Shown: positions 1-7,342 of the stretch, piece after piece
Numbering within the stretch: the stretch's first letter is position 1
How the letters are laid out: the number at the start of each line of letters is the position of its first letter
DNA from: Bacteroides caccae
GTDB taxonomy: Bacteria > Bacteroidota > Bacteroidia > Bacteroidales > Bacteroidaceae
DNA: 64,000 nt
Assembly: GCF_002222615.2 (NCBI RefSeq)
Contig: NZ_CP022412.2
Span: 3,038,001 to 3,102,000 of the forward strand
Direction of reading: 5' to 3'
Made by a program: the position numbers and the translations under genes
The notes under the pieces: model-generated
Databases searched by the model: none
What the model was told of the DNA's origin: nothing
The model's input: only the letters and a program-made list of their open reading frames with translations

Positions 1-1
1 A

Positions 2-400
2 GGAGTGAGTCGTTCGGTTGATGAAGGCGCAGGGCGTTTCCGTAGGGAGATTGAGGGAGGCTTCACTCGTTCCGCTTCTCCGTCGCGTGCTTCTTTCGGT
101 AGTAGTTCTTCCGAACAGCGTGCACGTTCGAAAGCACAGATTATAGCCCCCAGTGTGCCGAGAAACCTGAAAAAAGTGAGTGCGGTGAGTGGAAGCAGTA
201 GTGCACAGTCGGCAGCTTCGAATGCTGCGTCGGTGACGGGAGTACGTGCCGGACAGATGATAGAGCACGAACGTTTCGGACTGGGTGAAGTGATGAAAGT
301 GGAAGGAACGGGAGATAATGCGAAAGCAACCATTCATTTCAAAAATGCGGGTGACAAACAACTATTATTGCGTTTTGCCCGTTTTAAAGTGATAAAATAA
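2..400 (+). CDS. C-terminal end of UvrD/PcrA-type ATP-dependent DNA helicase (5' partial)
   Basis: The reading frame is open from the left edge of the window, so only the last 132 or so residues of the protein are present. The first part is a Ser/Ala/Arg-rich low-complexity linker. The last 50 residues, from AGQMIEHERFGLGEVMKVEG onward, match the small Tudor-like domain that ends PcrA/UvrD superfamily 1 helicases: a hydrophobic-H-x-x-FG-x-G-x-V motif and a closing strand ending in RFARFKVIK. In PcrA/UvrD this domain contacts RNA polymerase. The helicase core lies outside the window, so the assignment rests on the tail alone. The GTG at 5 is not believed to be a start. Confidence 0.8.
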   Translation, partial: GVSRSVDEGAGRFRREIEGGFTRSASPSRASFGSSSSEQRARSKAQIIAPSVPRNLKKVSAVSGSSSAQSAASNAASVTGVRAGQMIEHERFGLGEVMKVEGTGDNAKATIHFKNAGDKQLLLRFARFKVIK

Positions 401-427
401 ATAGTAACACACTAAATAGAGAAGGTC

Positions 428-1114
428 ATGAAGAAACAAATAACAGTAATTTTGCTTTCCGCTTTGATTTTGAGCGGGTGTGCATCGGGGCGTATGGGAA
501 ATCCGGGAGCTATCATGGCAGGCGCTTCTATCGGAGGAAGTCTGGGCGGCTCGATAGGAGGGCTTATCGGGGATAATAATCATGGCTGGAGAGGCGGTTA
601 TCGCGGTTCTGCTATTGGAAATATTGTAGGGACCATTGCCGGTGCAGCGATAGGGAATGCATTGACAGCACCGAGACAAGAACCGATAGAGGAGGATGCT
701 TATATTCCTGAAGTACGGGAAGTTCGTGTCCGGAAATATAAGAAACAGCCACAGGTGCAGCGACCTCTTACCCAGCTGAAACTGCGCAGGATTCGTTTTA
801 TTGATGATAACCGTAGTCATGTGATTGATGCGGGAGAGAATAGCAAGATCATCTTTGAGATTATGAATGAAGGGCGGAACCCTGTCTATAATATTGTCCC
901 CTTGGTAGAAACAGTGGGCAAGGTGAAGCATCTCGGCATTTCTCCTTCTGTGATGATAGAGGAAATCCTTCCGGGGGAAGGTATTCGTTACACCGCTTCC
1001 ATTCATGCAGGCGAGAAACTGAAAGACGGTGAGGTAACATTTCGTGTAGCGGTGGCGGATGAGAACGGAATAATTTGCGATTCGCAGGAATTTACCCTGC
1101 CTACACAGCGCTGA
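428..1114 (+). CDS. Glycine-zipper lipoprotein of unknown function
   Basis: The 228-residue protein begins with a lipoprotein signal (MKKQITVILLSALILSGCAS; lipobox LSGC, Cys18). Residues about 25-80 are very rich in Gly and Ala with repeated GxxxG spacing (GASIGGSLGGSIGGLIG and AIGNIVGTIAGAAIGNAL). This is the glycine-zipper pattern of small outer-membrane lipoproteins that insert into or pack against a membrane. The second half, about residues 110-228, has no glycine repeat and looks like a beta-sandwich (HVIDAGENSKIIFEIMNEGRN), resembling a CARDB-like adhesion domain. It starts 27 bp after the helicase gene and may be co-transcribed. The function is unknown to me. Confidence 0.75.
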   Translation: MKKQITVILLSALILSGCASGRMGNPGAIMAGASIGGSLGGSIGGLIGDNNHGWRGGYRGSAIGNIVGTIAGAAIGNALTAPRQEPIEEDAYIPEVREVRVRKYKKQPQVQRPLTQLKLRRIRFIDDNRSHVIDAGENSKIIFEIMNEGRNPVYNIVPLVETVGKVKHLGISPSVMIEEILPGEGIRYTASIHAGEKLKDGEVTFRVAVADENGIICDSQEFTLPTQR

Positions 1115-1148
1115 GACTAGAAATCAACACAATTATATTGGGTTTTAT

Positions 1149-1205
1149 ATAGCGACGGTATAGGGTCGGAATAGCGTAGCTATCCGGTCTCTATACCGTT
1201 GCTAT
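1149..1205 (+). terminator. Long imperfect hairpin after the lipoprotein gene
   Basis: Arms 1149-1163 (ATAGCGACGGTATAG) and 1191-1205 (CTATACCGTTGCTAT) are complementary with one mismatch. The inner part (CGGAATAGC / GCTATCCG) continues the pairing. There is no strong T-run, so it could be a Rho-independent-like terminator or a small intergenic palindromic element. Confidence 0.5.
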
Positions 1206-1383
1206 TTGTATGCGATAGCGTCACTCTGTTGATACAGAAATAAAGTATGCCATTGGCAGGGTCGGAGTGGTAATTTTCTTTTTTGACTTAGTATTTGATA
1301 GGGAAATTTTAAAAATAGGACAGATTTTCTAATGAGAAAAGATAAAATAGTGAGTGATATTCTATAATTGTCATAGATTACGT

Positions 1384-1391
1384 TAACTTTG
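1384..1391 (+). promoter_or_regulatory. Candidate -7 box of a Bacteroides promoter
   Basis: TAACTTTG fits the Bacteroides primary sigma -7 consensus TAnnTTTG and lies 31 bp before the first beta-propeller gene. No good TTTG is seen at the usual spacing upstream; the nearest is TTG at 1368-1370. Between the hairpin ending at 1205 and this box I see nothing else in the A+T-rich intergenic stretch. Confidence 0.5.
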
Positions 1392-1421
1392 TAGTTAAGA
1401 CATACAAAAATGTGACACACA

Positions 1422-2630
1422 ATGAAAACTAAAAGTACTATTTTCCATAGAAAACTAATGATGAAAACAGCCAGTTTAATAGTATTATCGATTATTATTT
1501 GTGCGTGTTCCACGAACAATAAGAGTTTGCTAAGTGGTATTGAAATAATACCGGTCGAAGTAGATGAAGTTTCGCAGGATGTTTCATTGTTTTTAGAGAA
1601 AATAGAGATTGTGCCTTTGGAAACGAATGATTCATCTTTATTTCATAGATGTAATAAAGTCCTTTATGATAAAAGGACGGATATGTTTGTGATTTATACA
1701 AGTGATCAAATCATTTATACATTTTCGGGGAATGGGCAATATGTTGCAAATTCAAAGAAGATGAAAGGGCAAGGACCGGAAGATTACGTCATGGTATTGG
1801 ATATTAATCTAAATCCTTACTTAAAAGGTATTGATCTGCTCAATCCTTATGGAACAATATATACTTATAGTCCAACATTTGAGCTATTGGCAAAGAGAAA
1901 GTTTAAACCGGAATTTCCTGTGGATTACTTGATGGCTTTAGATACAGATAATTATATCTTTACTAATCCTTTTATGTGGACGGATCAAGAAGTTTCATTT
2001 GTTAATTTGAGAACTCAAGAAGCTATTAGTGCAAATTATGAAGGAACTATTTCCGAAAACACTATGGCGCATAATTGTTTTTATCATATAGGAGAACAAT
2101 TTTATTTTGTTCCTTTCGGACTTAATTATTATTTCTATCAAATAAATGCGAAAGAAAAGAAACTTAATCCTATTATGTATCTTGATTTTGGGGATGCGGA
2201 AGTTGAAGATGATAACTTGCCTGGAAGGGCGAGCGGAAAGAGAACTGACTCTGATGAGGAAAGAAGAAAAATAACAGAAGACGCAACGGAAAGATATCAA
2301 TATCTGAGGAAATCAGGAAAGACTTTGCCATTGCTTAAATTTTTCAATGATGATTATGTATATATCTTTTTAGCTAAAGCAGTGAGAGGATATGGCAGTC
2401 ATTATATTTATAATAGGAAAAAGAATGAAGGTTTTCTGTTGAAAGAAGGAAAGCCCTTCTTTATGTATCCTTGTTTTGGTATAATAGATAATGTATTACT
2501 TGCTATTTGCCAACCGGATGAGTTGTCTCAATATATGGATCGTAATTTGATGTCACCACAAGAAATTCATAAAATGGAGACGCTGAAAGAAGACGATAAT
2601 CCTGTAATATTGAAATATTATTTGAAATGA
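1422..2630 (+). CDS. Six-bladed beta-propeller lipoprotein (paralogue 1)
   Basis: The 402-residue exported lipoprotein has hydrophobic segment ASLIVLSIIICACS with lipobox ICAC. A second in-frame start at 1458 (MMKTASL) gives a more typical signal peptide length. After about 35 residues comes the family hallmark FLEKIEIVPLETNDSSLF, followed by blade-like repeats such as GNGQYVANSKKMKGQGPEDYV. It ends in DDNPVILKYYLK, a tail shared with the other propellers in this island. These features place it in the Bacteroidetes 6-bladed beta-propeller family whose role is not established. It is the first gene of the A+T-rich island and has its own promoter-like box. Start choice between 1422 and 1458 is open. 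Confidence 0.8.
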   Translation: MKTKSTIFHRKLMMKTASLIVLSIIICACSTNNKSLLSGIEIIPVEVDEVSQDVSLFLEKIEIVPLETNDSSLFHRCNKVLYDKRTDMFVIYTSDQIIYTFSGNGQYVANSKKMKGQGPEDYVMVLDINLNPYLKGIDLLNPYGTIYTYSPTFELLAKRKFKPEFPVDYLMALDTDNYIFTNPFMWTDQEVSFVNLRTQEAISANYEGTISENTMAHNCFYHIGEQFYFVPFGLNYYFYQINAKEKKLNPIMYLDFGDAEVEDDNLPGRASGKRTDSDEERRKITEDATERYQYLRKSGKTLPLLKFFNDDYVYIFLAKAVRGYGSHYIYNRKKNEGFLLKEGKPFFMYPCFGIIDNVLLAICQPDELSQYMDRNLMSPQEIHKMETLKEDDNPVILKYYLK

Positions 2631-2640
2631 TGAAGTTTCC

Positions 2641-2925
2641 CAGTTGGGGAATAATGCCGATTGCTGGATAATGAAATATTAAGATAAGTAGTTTGCTTAG
2701 ATATGCATGGAAAAAGAGAAATGAATGGCTAAATAGTTTTTAATATTATCTGTTGGTTATTATAAATAATATTATCTTTGTGTTATTCAAACATATAAAT
2801 AAATCACGTGATGAAATTAATGGCAAGACGAAATAGCATGATTACATCTATTGGTAAATCGAGGTGGAATATGTCAGTGTGTATTACAGTTCTGAAAAAT
2901 AGTATCGTTTTTCTATTCTTTTTCT
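2641..2925 (+). repeat. Direct repeat copy A (promoter region plus 5' coding end)
   Basis: This stretch (starting CAGTTGGGGAATAATGCCGA) is repeated with few changes at 4035-4319, a constant 1394 bp away. The repeat covers the intergenic region, the promoter, the CACGTGATG start context and the first roughly 40 codons of two neighbouring beta-propeller genes, after which the proteins diverge. Confidence 0.8.
2753..2780 (+). promoter_or_regulatory. Candidate promoter of beta-propeller 2
   Basis: TATCTTTG at 2773-2780 fits TAnnTTTG. TTG at 2753-2755 lies 17 bp upstream, slightly short of the usual 19-20. The corresponding position of the downstream repeat copy carries TACCTTTG at 4167-4174, also a good match. 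Confidence 0.5.
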
Positions 2926-4025
2926 TCCTTTTAGTTTTAGTATCTTCATGCAGGCGGTCTTCTACTATAAACACTCCGAATGGTGAATATAAGATGATTG
3001 ATTGTCAGGAGATTAATGGCGGGAAATTTAAGTTGTCAAGCATAGCTTCATCTTTTTCCGTTATTCCACTTGAAACCAATGATAGTTGTCTGATAGGCGG
3101 GATAAGTAAGTTGGAATTTTATGATGGGAAGATATTTGTTTTGGATAAAATGCATAGTGCCCGTTTGTATGTATTCGATACCCAGGGAGAATATAAATTT
3201 GCTATTGGAAAAAGAGGGAGCGGGCCTAATGAATATATGCAAATTAATGATTTTTCCATAGACAAGGAAAAGAATTTAATTTATGTGCTTTGTGATAAGA
3301 AAAAACTCTTTACTTATTCTTTGTCTGGACAGCCTCTTGGGACAATAACTCTCGATTTCTTTGCTGATGCTATGGAATATCAGAAAAATCAGTTGCATTT
3401 TGTGTGTGATAGACTTGATAGGGGCAATCTTATTGTGACTGATATAAAAGGAAGGATACTATATGAAGATTTTCCGAATAAACGAATGGGAGATAATCTT
3501 TTGATGCTTATACATCCTTTTTCTAAACAAGATTCTATTTTGCTATATCGGATCTATTTGGATAATAAGATTTATGAGATGCAATCCGATCATAGAATAA
3601 AGGTTGCCTATGAAGTGAATTTTGGCGAAGAAAGTATTGATTTTGAGGATTTAGAAGATATTCCTCATAGGGAAGTAAAAAAGAAATTAGCAAATTCTCG
3701 TGGAAAAATTAAATATTTAACGGAAAATAGAAATTACATACAATTAATATTCTTCGACAAGCAAATGCCTTGTGTTGCTGTATATGATAAAAGACAGGGA
3801 GTAACCCGGTCATATACATTTGAAAATTGTGTTGATGATTTAACCGGACTACAATATCCTCTTTTTGAGTTCACGAAAGGGCAAGATGAATTTATTGCAA
3901 TTTTGAGTCCAATGGACATTGAAAATGCAGGAAGTGAACTTACGGAAAAAGGGAAGGCGGTTTTTAAAGACGTTAATTTTGTTGACGATGATAACCCTAT
4001 ATTATATATAGTAAAAACGGAATAA
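2811..4025 (+). CDS. Six-bladed beta-propeller lipoprotein (paralogue 2)
   Basis: About 404 residues from the ATG at 2811 (a GTG directly before it is less likely). The N-terminus is unusual: roughly 30 polar residues (MKLMARRNSM...SRWNMSVCITVLKNS) precede the hydrophobic core FLFFFFLLVLVSSC, whose lipobox is VSSC. A later start at 2871 (MSVCITVLKNS) would give an ordinary lipoprotein signal. The body carries the family motif FSVIPLETNDSCLIGG, a blade with GKRGSGPNEYMQI and the tail DDDNPILYIVKTE. The same extended N-terminus is found on the next gene, as part of a direct repeat. The family function is unknown; beta-propellers of this type are thought to sit in the periplasm or on the surface as binding scaffolds. 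Confidence 0.8.
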   Translation: MKLMARRNSMITSIGKSRWNMSVCITVLKNSIVFLFFFFLLVLVSSCRRSSTINTPNGEYKMIDCQEINGGKFKLSSIASSFSVIPLETNDSCLIGGISKLEFYDGKIFVLDKMHSARLYVFDTQGEYKFAIGKRGSGPNEYMQINDFSIDKEKNLIYVLCDKKKLFTYSLSGQPLGTITLDFFADAMEYQKNQLHFVCDRLDRGNLIVTDIKGRILYEDFPNKRMGDNLLMLIHPFSKQDSILLYRIYLDNKIYEMQSDHRIKVAYEVNFGEESIDFEDLEDIPHREVKKKLANSRGKIKYLTENRNYIQLIFFDKQMPCVAVYDKRQGVTRSYTFENCVDDLTGLQYPLFEFTKGQDEFIAILSPMDIENAGSELTEKGKAVFKDVNFVDDDNPILYIVKTE

Positions 4026-4034
4026 GAACTTAAT

Positions 4035-4319
4035 CAGCTGGGGAATAATGCCGATTGCTGGATAATGAAATATTAAGATAAGTAGTTTGCTTGGATGTAC
4101 ATGGAAAAAGAGGTATGAATGGCTAAAAATAGTTTTTAATATCGTCCGTTGGTTTTTGCAAATTATTACCTTTGCGCTATTCAAACAGATAAATAAGTCA
4201 CGTGATGAGATTAATGAGAAAACAAAATGGCATGATTGTACCTATGAAGGTATCTAGGTGGAGTATATCAGTGTGGATTACGGACCTAAAAAATAGTATT
4301 GGTTTCCTATTTCTCCTTT
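4035..4319 (+). repeat. Direct repeat copy B (promoter region plus 5' coding end)
   Basis: This is the second copy of the segment at 2641-2925. It carries the promoter-like TACCTTTG at 4167-4174 and the 5' end of the BF3164-type propeller gene. High similarity across noncoding DNA and the signal-peptide region, but not beyond, points to recombination that swapped the mature part of the protein behind a common 5' cassette. Confidence 0.8.
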
Positions 4320-5344
4320 TAATTTTTCTATCTTGTGGTACAAAGCATACGAAGTATGGAGACAATGTATTTCTCTATTCTGAATTTCCACAAGTGGAAG
4401 AGTTAAAAGGAGAAATCATAGAACTCGATACAGTCTTGTTTCGTTATCCCTTTCGGATACGAGTGGAAGGAGATAAAGTCATTGTAATGGATTTGCATGG
4501 TTTTGATAATTATGGACATCTTTTTCAATATCCTGATTTTCACTATCTATCTTCTTTCGGAATACATAGTGATTCACCTACGGGAATGCTATCAATGGAA
4601 AATCTTCGGTTTTATAACGAAGATGTATGGACATTAGACGCTAATAAAAGCGAATTAACTAAGTTCGATTTTTCATTATCCGGTGACTCACTACTTCGTG
4701 AGGAAACAGTAGCATTGGATGAAGATGTCCTTCGGGTACTTGATTTTACGGTGTTTAATGATACTACATTTATTATTCCTGACTATTCGGGGGATAGTCG
4801 TCTGTGCATGGTAAATCGTAAAGGAAAACTTTTCGAGAGGCTAGGGAATATACCAACTGTGAATGAGGATGCTTTACAGCATGCCCGCCCGGCGTTGGCT
4901 CAAGCGTGGCGTAGTTTTCTAGATTATAATCCTCATAATGGTATTCTTGCGACTGTTACTCAATTAGGGGAAGTAGTCGAGGTTTATAACTTAAAGGATA
5001 GTACACATGTGATACATATTGGTGAGCATGGTGAACCGGACTTTGAAATATCTGCCGGATATGGTGTACCAGCTGGAATTATGGGTTTTAGTGATGTACA
5101 GGTAACTGATAGTGCCATTTATGCAGTATTTCATGGAACGACTTTCAAGGAGATAGCGAAACAAAACGGTAGACTTCCTGACGGTGGAAAGTACATTTAT
5201 GTATTTAGTTTGAAAGGAGAACCACTATGCAAATATGTACTGGACCATTATATATATGGAATTTGGGTGGACGAAACTACTAAAACAATAATGGCGACGG
5301 ATGTAAATAATGATCAGCCCATAGTAAAATTTCGATATAGTTGA
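4205..5344 (+). CDS. BF3164/TolB-like beta-propeller lipoprotein (paralogue 3)
   Basis: 379 residues from the ATG at 4205. The extended N-terminus (MRLMRKQNGM...SRWSISVWITDLKNS) is homologous to that of the preceding gene, and is followed by the hydrophobic stretch IGFLFLLLIFLSCG with lipobox FLSC. The mature part differs from its neighbours. Segments such as FPFRIRVEGD-like 'YPFRIRVEGDKVIVMDLHG', 'YPDFHYLSSFG' and the tail 'DVNNDQPIVKFRYS' resemble the BF3164-type TolB-like propeller group rather than the IPLETND group. It is followed closely by the membrane-bound regulator gene, 28 bp apart, so the two may be co-transcribed. Confidence 0.75.
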   Translation: MRLMRKQNGMIVPMKVSRWSISVWITDLKNSIGFLFLLLIFLSCGTKHTKYGDNVFLYSEFPQVEELKGEIIELDTVLFRYPFRIRVEGDKVIVMDLHGFDNYGHLFQYPDFHYLSSFGIHSDSPTGMLSMENLRFYNEDVWTLDANKSELTKFDFSLSGDSLLREETVALDEDVLRVLDFTVFNDTTFIIPDYSGDSRLCMVNRKGKLFERLGNIPTVNEDALQHARPALAQAWRSFLDYNPHNGILATVTQLGEVVEVYNLKDSTHVIHIGEHGEPDFEISAGYGVPAGIMGFSDVQVTDSAIYAVFHGTTFKEIAKQNGRLPDGGKYIYVFSLKGEPLCKYVLDHYIYGIWVDETTKTIMATDVNNDQPIVKFRYS

Positions 5345-5372
5345 ATTGTTACTCTTTATCTTGATAAAAACG

Positions 5373-6407
5373 ATGAAAATAAAATATAAAATATTATTTA
5401 TATCTGTTACAGTTGCATTGTTTCTGCTTGGTAGTTACTATTATTATAAGTATAGGCAGAGTACTATTGAACAGATGGCTAAAGAGGCTTTCGTGGAAGC
5501 TGTTAATAGTGAAGCATATAGGCGGATACCTGATGTGAAATTGACTGTTGGCTTTAATGGCGGAGATATACTGAGAAAGGATGATGTTCCTGAATATATT
5601 TATTGGTATGATGAGTCAGGTGAGAGGAAGTATAAGATTGATCAGGAGAAACATTGGAAGAATGTGACAATGAATTCTGACGTGCGGATAATACATTCGT
5701 GTGCTTTTAAAGACTATTCACTCAGTCTTGATTCTTTAAATTGCAATTGGCAGAACTTTCTAAAAAAGAAAAATCTAGTATGCCGTACTGGTATATGTAT
5801 GTTTTCAACAGATTGGGATGAGAAAACAACTTCCTTGTTAACATCAGATAGTGAATGGTGGCAGAATCTACAACCCTTCTGGGTTTGCACGATCGGTTAT
5901 CGTTGTGAAATGGAATGTCTGCTTTATCTTCAATACTCTTTTTCGCAAGTGTTGGAGTTTGCAGGGATAGTTTACATCTTGCTTTATATTTTTTTTATTT
6001 TTACTATATACAAGATAACAGCTATTATCCGAAGGAAAATGAATCCAGAAAAAATAATAATCGAGAAAGAAGTATTAGTGAAAGAAGTGGAGACTACTAC
6101 TGCTAGATTATATCATTTAGGTGGTGATGTCTATTTTGATGCAGAGAAAAGAATAATGAGCGAGGGGGAAAAGAATGTATCCTTAACAAATCAGTCAGCC
6201 AAGTTATTAGAACTTTTTATGCAGGCAGACAATCATATTTTGTCTATTAACGCAATTGGTAAGGCATTATGGAAAGTTGATGGTAATTATGACAATAGGA
6301 TATATCAGGTTTTAAATCGATTACGAGGTTTCTTGAGACATTTTCCTTCTATATCCATCGAAATAGAGTCTGTGGGGAGTTACCAATTGAAAATCAGTGA
6401 GATATAA
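5373..6407 (+). CDS. Membrane-anchored winged-helix (OmpR/PhoB-type) transcription regulator
   Basis: 344 residues from the ATG at 5373; a TTG upstream at 5346 is less likely. Layout: a short cytoplasmic N-terminus, TM1 about residues 7-22, a periplasmic domain of about 170 residues, TM2 about 193-216 (AGIVYILLYIFFIFTIYKI), a linker, and a C-terminal winged helix about 246-344. The winged helix shows the trans_reg_C pattern: VSLTNQSAKLLELF, ISINAIGKALW-like 'SINAIGKALWKVDG', 'NRIYQVLNRLRGFLR' and 'IEIESVGSYQLKI'. This is the ToxR/CadC idea with the order reversed. The periplasmic domain has seven cysteines, which might sense redox state. Its 3' end is duplicated at 9170-9343. I infer that it controls the NVEALA promoter immediately downstream. 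Confidence 0.8.
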   Translation: MKIKYKILFISVTVALFLLGSYYYYKYRQSTIEQMAKEAFVEAVNSEAYRRIPDVKLTVGFNGGDILRKDDVPEYIYWYDESGERKYKIDQEKHWKNVTMNSDVRIIHSCAFKDYSLSLDSLNCNWQNFLKKKNLVCRTGICMFSTDWDEKTTSLLTSDSEWWQNLQPFWVCTIGYRCEMECLLYLQYSFSQVLEFAGIVYILLYIFFIFTIYKITAIIRRKMNPEKIIIEKEVLVKEVETTTARLYHLGGDVYFDAEKRIMSEGEKNVSLTNQSAKLLELFMQADNHILSINAIGKALWKVDGNYDNRIYQVLNRLRGFLRHFPSISIEIESVGSYQLKISEI

Positions 6408-6597
6408 ATCTTAAGTCTTCTTATTTCTACTTTTATTAGCAGATGTAAGAAGATGTAAGATGTTTCTTTTGGATTCAATGCCCCACTTACTTACCTTTAC
6501 CGTAGTTTATTTGAAAAATATAATATATTATGAAAAAAGGTATTTTTACGGCATTACTACTTACTATTATATTGTATAGTTTGTATTTGGTAAATGA
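6234..6597 (+). repeat. Tandem duplication, copy 1 (regulator 3' end to NVEALA leader)
   Basis: From CATATTTTGTCTATTAACGC through the regulator stop codon, the AGATGTAAGA repeats, the promoter and the first codons of an NVEALA gene, this sequence is repeated at 9170-9539, exactly 2936 bp downstream up to the peptide start codon. Confidence 0.9.
6441..6460 (+). promoter_or_regulatory. AGATGTAAGA direct repeats (copy upstream of decayed NVEALA gene)
   Basis: Two adjacent perfect copies of AGATGTAAGA with a 10-bp period. The following -7 box at this copy reads TACCTTTA (6492-6499) instead of TACCTTTG in the intact copy, so this promoter is probably damaged. Confidence 0.6.
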
Positions 6598-6720
6598 TGG
6601 AAGTCAAATAATGTCAGGAAAGGGATGCCATGGATGATGATCCTTTGGCTTTTTTTATTAGTTCTGAAAAATCGGGGTGGGTTAGTTTAGATTTGAGTAT
6701 TCCCGATAAATTATATAATT
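6530..6720 (+). pseudogene. Decayed NVEALA leader joined to a remnant of the transglutaminase gene
   Basis: The ATG at 6530 starts MKKGIFTALLLTIILYSLYL, nearly the same leader as the intact NVEALA gene at 9466. After about 22 codons the similarity jumps to the transglutaminase gene: TGTCAGGAAAGGGATGCCAT corresponds to the site near 11380 and continues for about 90 bp. It then jumps again at about 6695 to sequence found just after the transglutaminase stop (near 11738). The open frame stops at 6635-6637. I read this as an NVEALA-transglutaminase pair that lost two internal segments. No function is expected. Confidence 0.75.
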
Positions 6721-6740
6721 GGTAAACTGGTTGAGAAGGA

Positions 6741-6784
6741 AGAATGGACAATTACTGTTCTTGGCAAGGCGCATCGTCCGTTCT
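6741..6784 (+). repeat. Imperfect copy of the intergenic hairpin
   Basis: AGAATGGACAAT and ATCGTCCGTTCT form a weakened version of the perfect hairpin at 11775-11819. The loop TTGGCAAGGCGC is conserved. It lies at the same place relative to the next NVEALA gene, confirming that this region is a duplicated module. Confidence 0.65.
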
Positions 6785-6914
6785 GAATACAGCCTAAAAA
6801 GAAGGAGGTGCATAGATATAAGAATAAAAAATAAAGGTAAGTGTTCCTTATCCTGCTGAAAGGATAGAGACGGAATAAATAAATTGATTAAAATATAAAC
6901 GATGAAACGATAAT

Positions 6915-7304
6915 ATGAAAAAGAAACTAAATATAATAGCTTTTGCAATAGTTGTATGTGTAGTGAGTACATTAAATGTGAAAATAGCATTAAATACAAA
7001 TGTTTTATGCGATTTGGCTATGACCTCAATTAATGCGTTGGGTAGTGGAGAAGATTCTATGGATGTGGGAGAAAATGATTTTCCTACTGATCCTTTCCCT
7101 GATTCAAGCAGTACTGCTGCGGAAAAAGTGACTAGAAATTATTTTGAATATTCGTACATTAAATTGTATGAAAATTGTTACGCAAAATATAAGACTCGAA
7201 TAACGGAAATATCTTGTCCGGGATCTGGAGAAGTAAAATGTACAAACGGATTCTACTGTAGCAATCCTGAATATGTTGGTGAGGTTGATAAATATGGCGC
7301 TTGA
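6915..7304 (+). CDS. NVEALA-type small exported protein (129 aa)
   Basis: MKKKLNIIAFAIVVCVVSTL forms a hydrophobic N-terminal segment. It is followed by LCDLAMTSINALGSGED, a divergent form of the family motif N(V/I/L)EALA. The rest is an acidic spacer (DSMDVGENDFPTDPF) and a C-terminal region with four cysteines (ENCYAKY, EISCPG, VKCTNG, YCSNPE) that could form two disulfides. The 5' leader TATAAACGATGAAACGATAAT is shared with the other two NVEALA genes of this subtype. It is followed after 38 bp by a beta-propeller gene, the usual partner. The NVEALA family is known only as small secreted Bacteroidetes proteins of unknown function. Cleavage after ALG is inferred. Confidence 0.75.
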   Translation: MKKKLNIIAFAIVVCVVSTLNVKIALNTNVLCDLAMTSINALGSGEDSMDVGENDFPTDPFPDSSSTAAEKVTRNYFEYSYIKLYENCYAKYKTRITEISCPGSGEVKCTNGFYCSNPEYVGEVDKYGA

Positions 7305-7342
7305 ATGTATTGAGAATCTATAAGAACTTAAATATTAGTTTA

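Noticed and set aside
1149..1205. Palindrome as a mobile-element end
   Set aside because: No transposase, target duplication or second end is visible; a terminator-like hairpin is enough.
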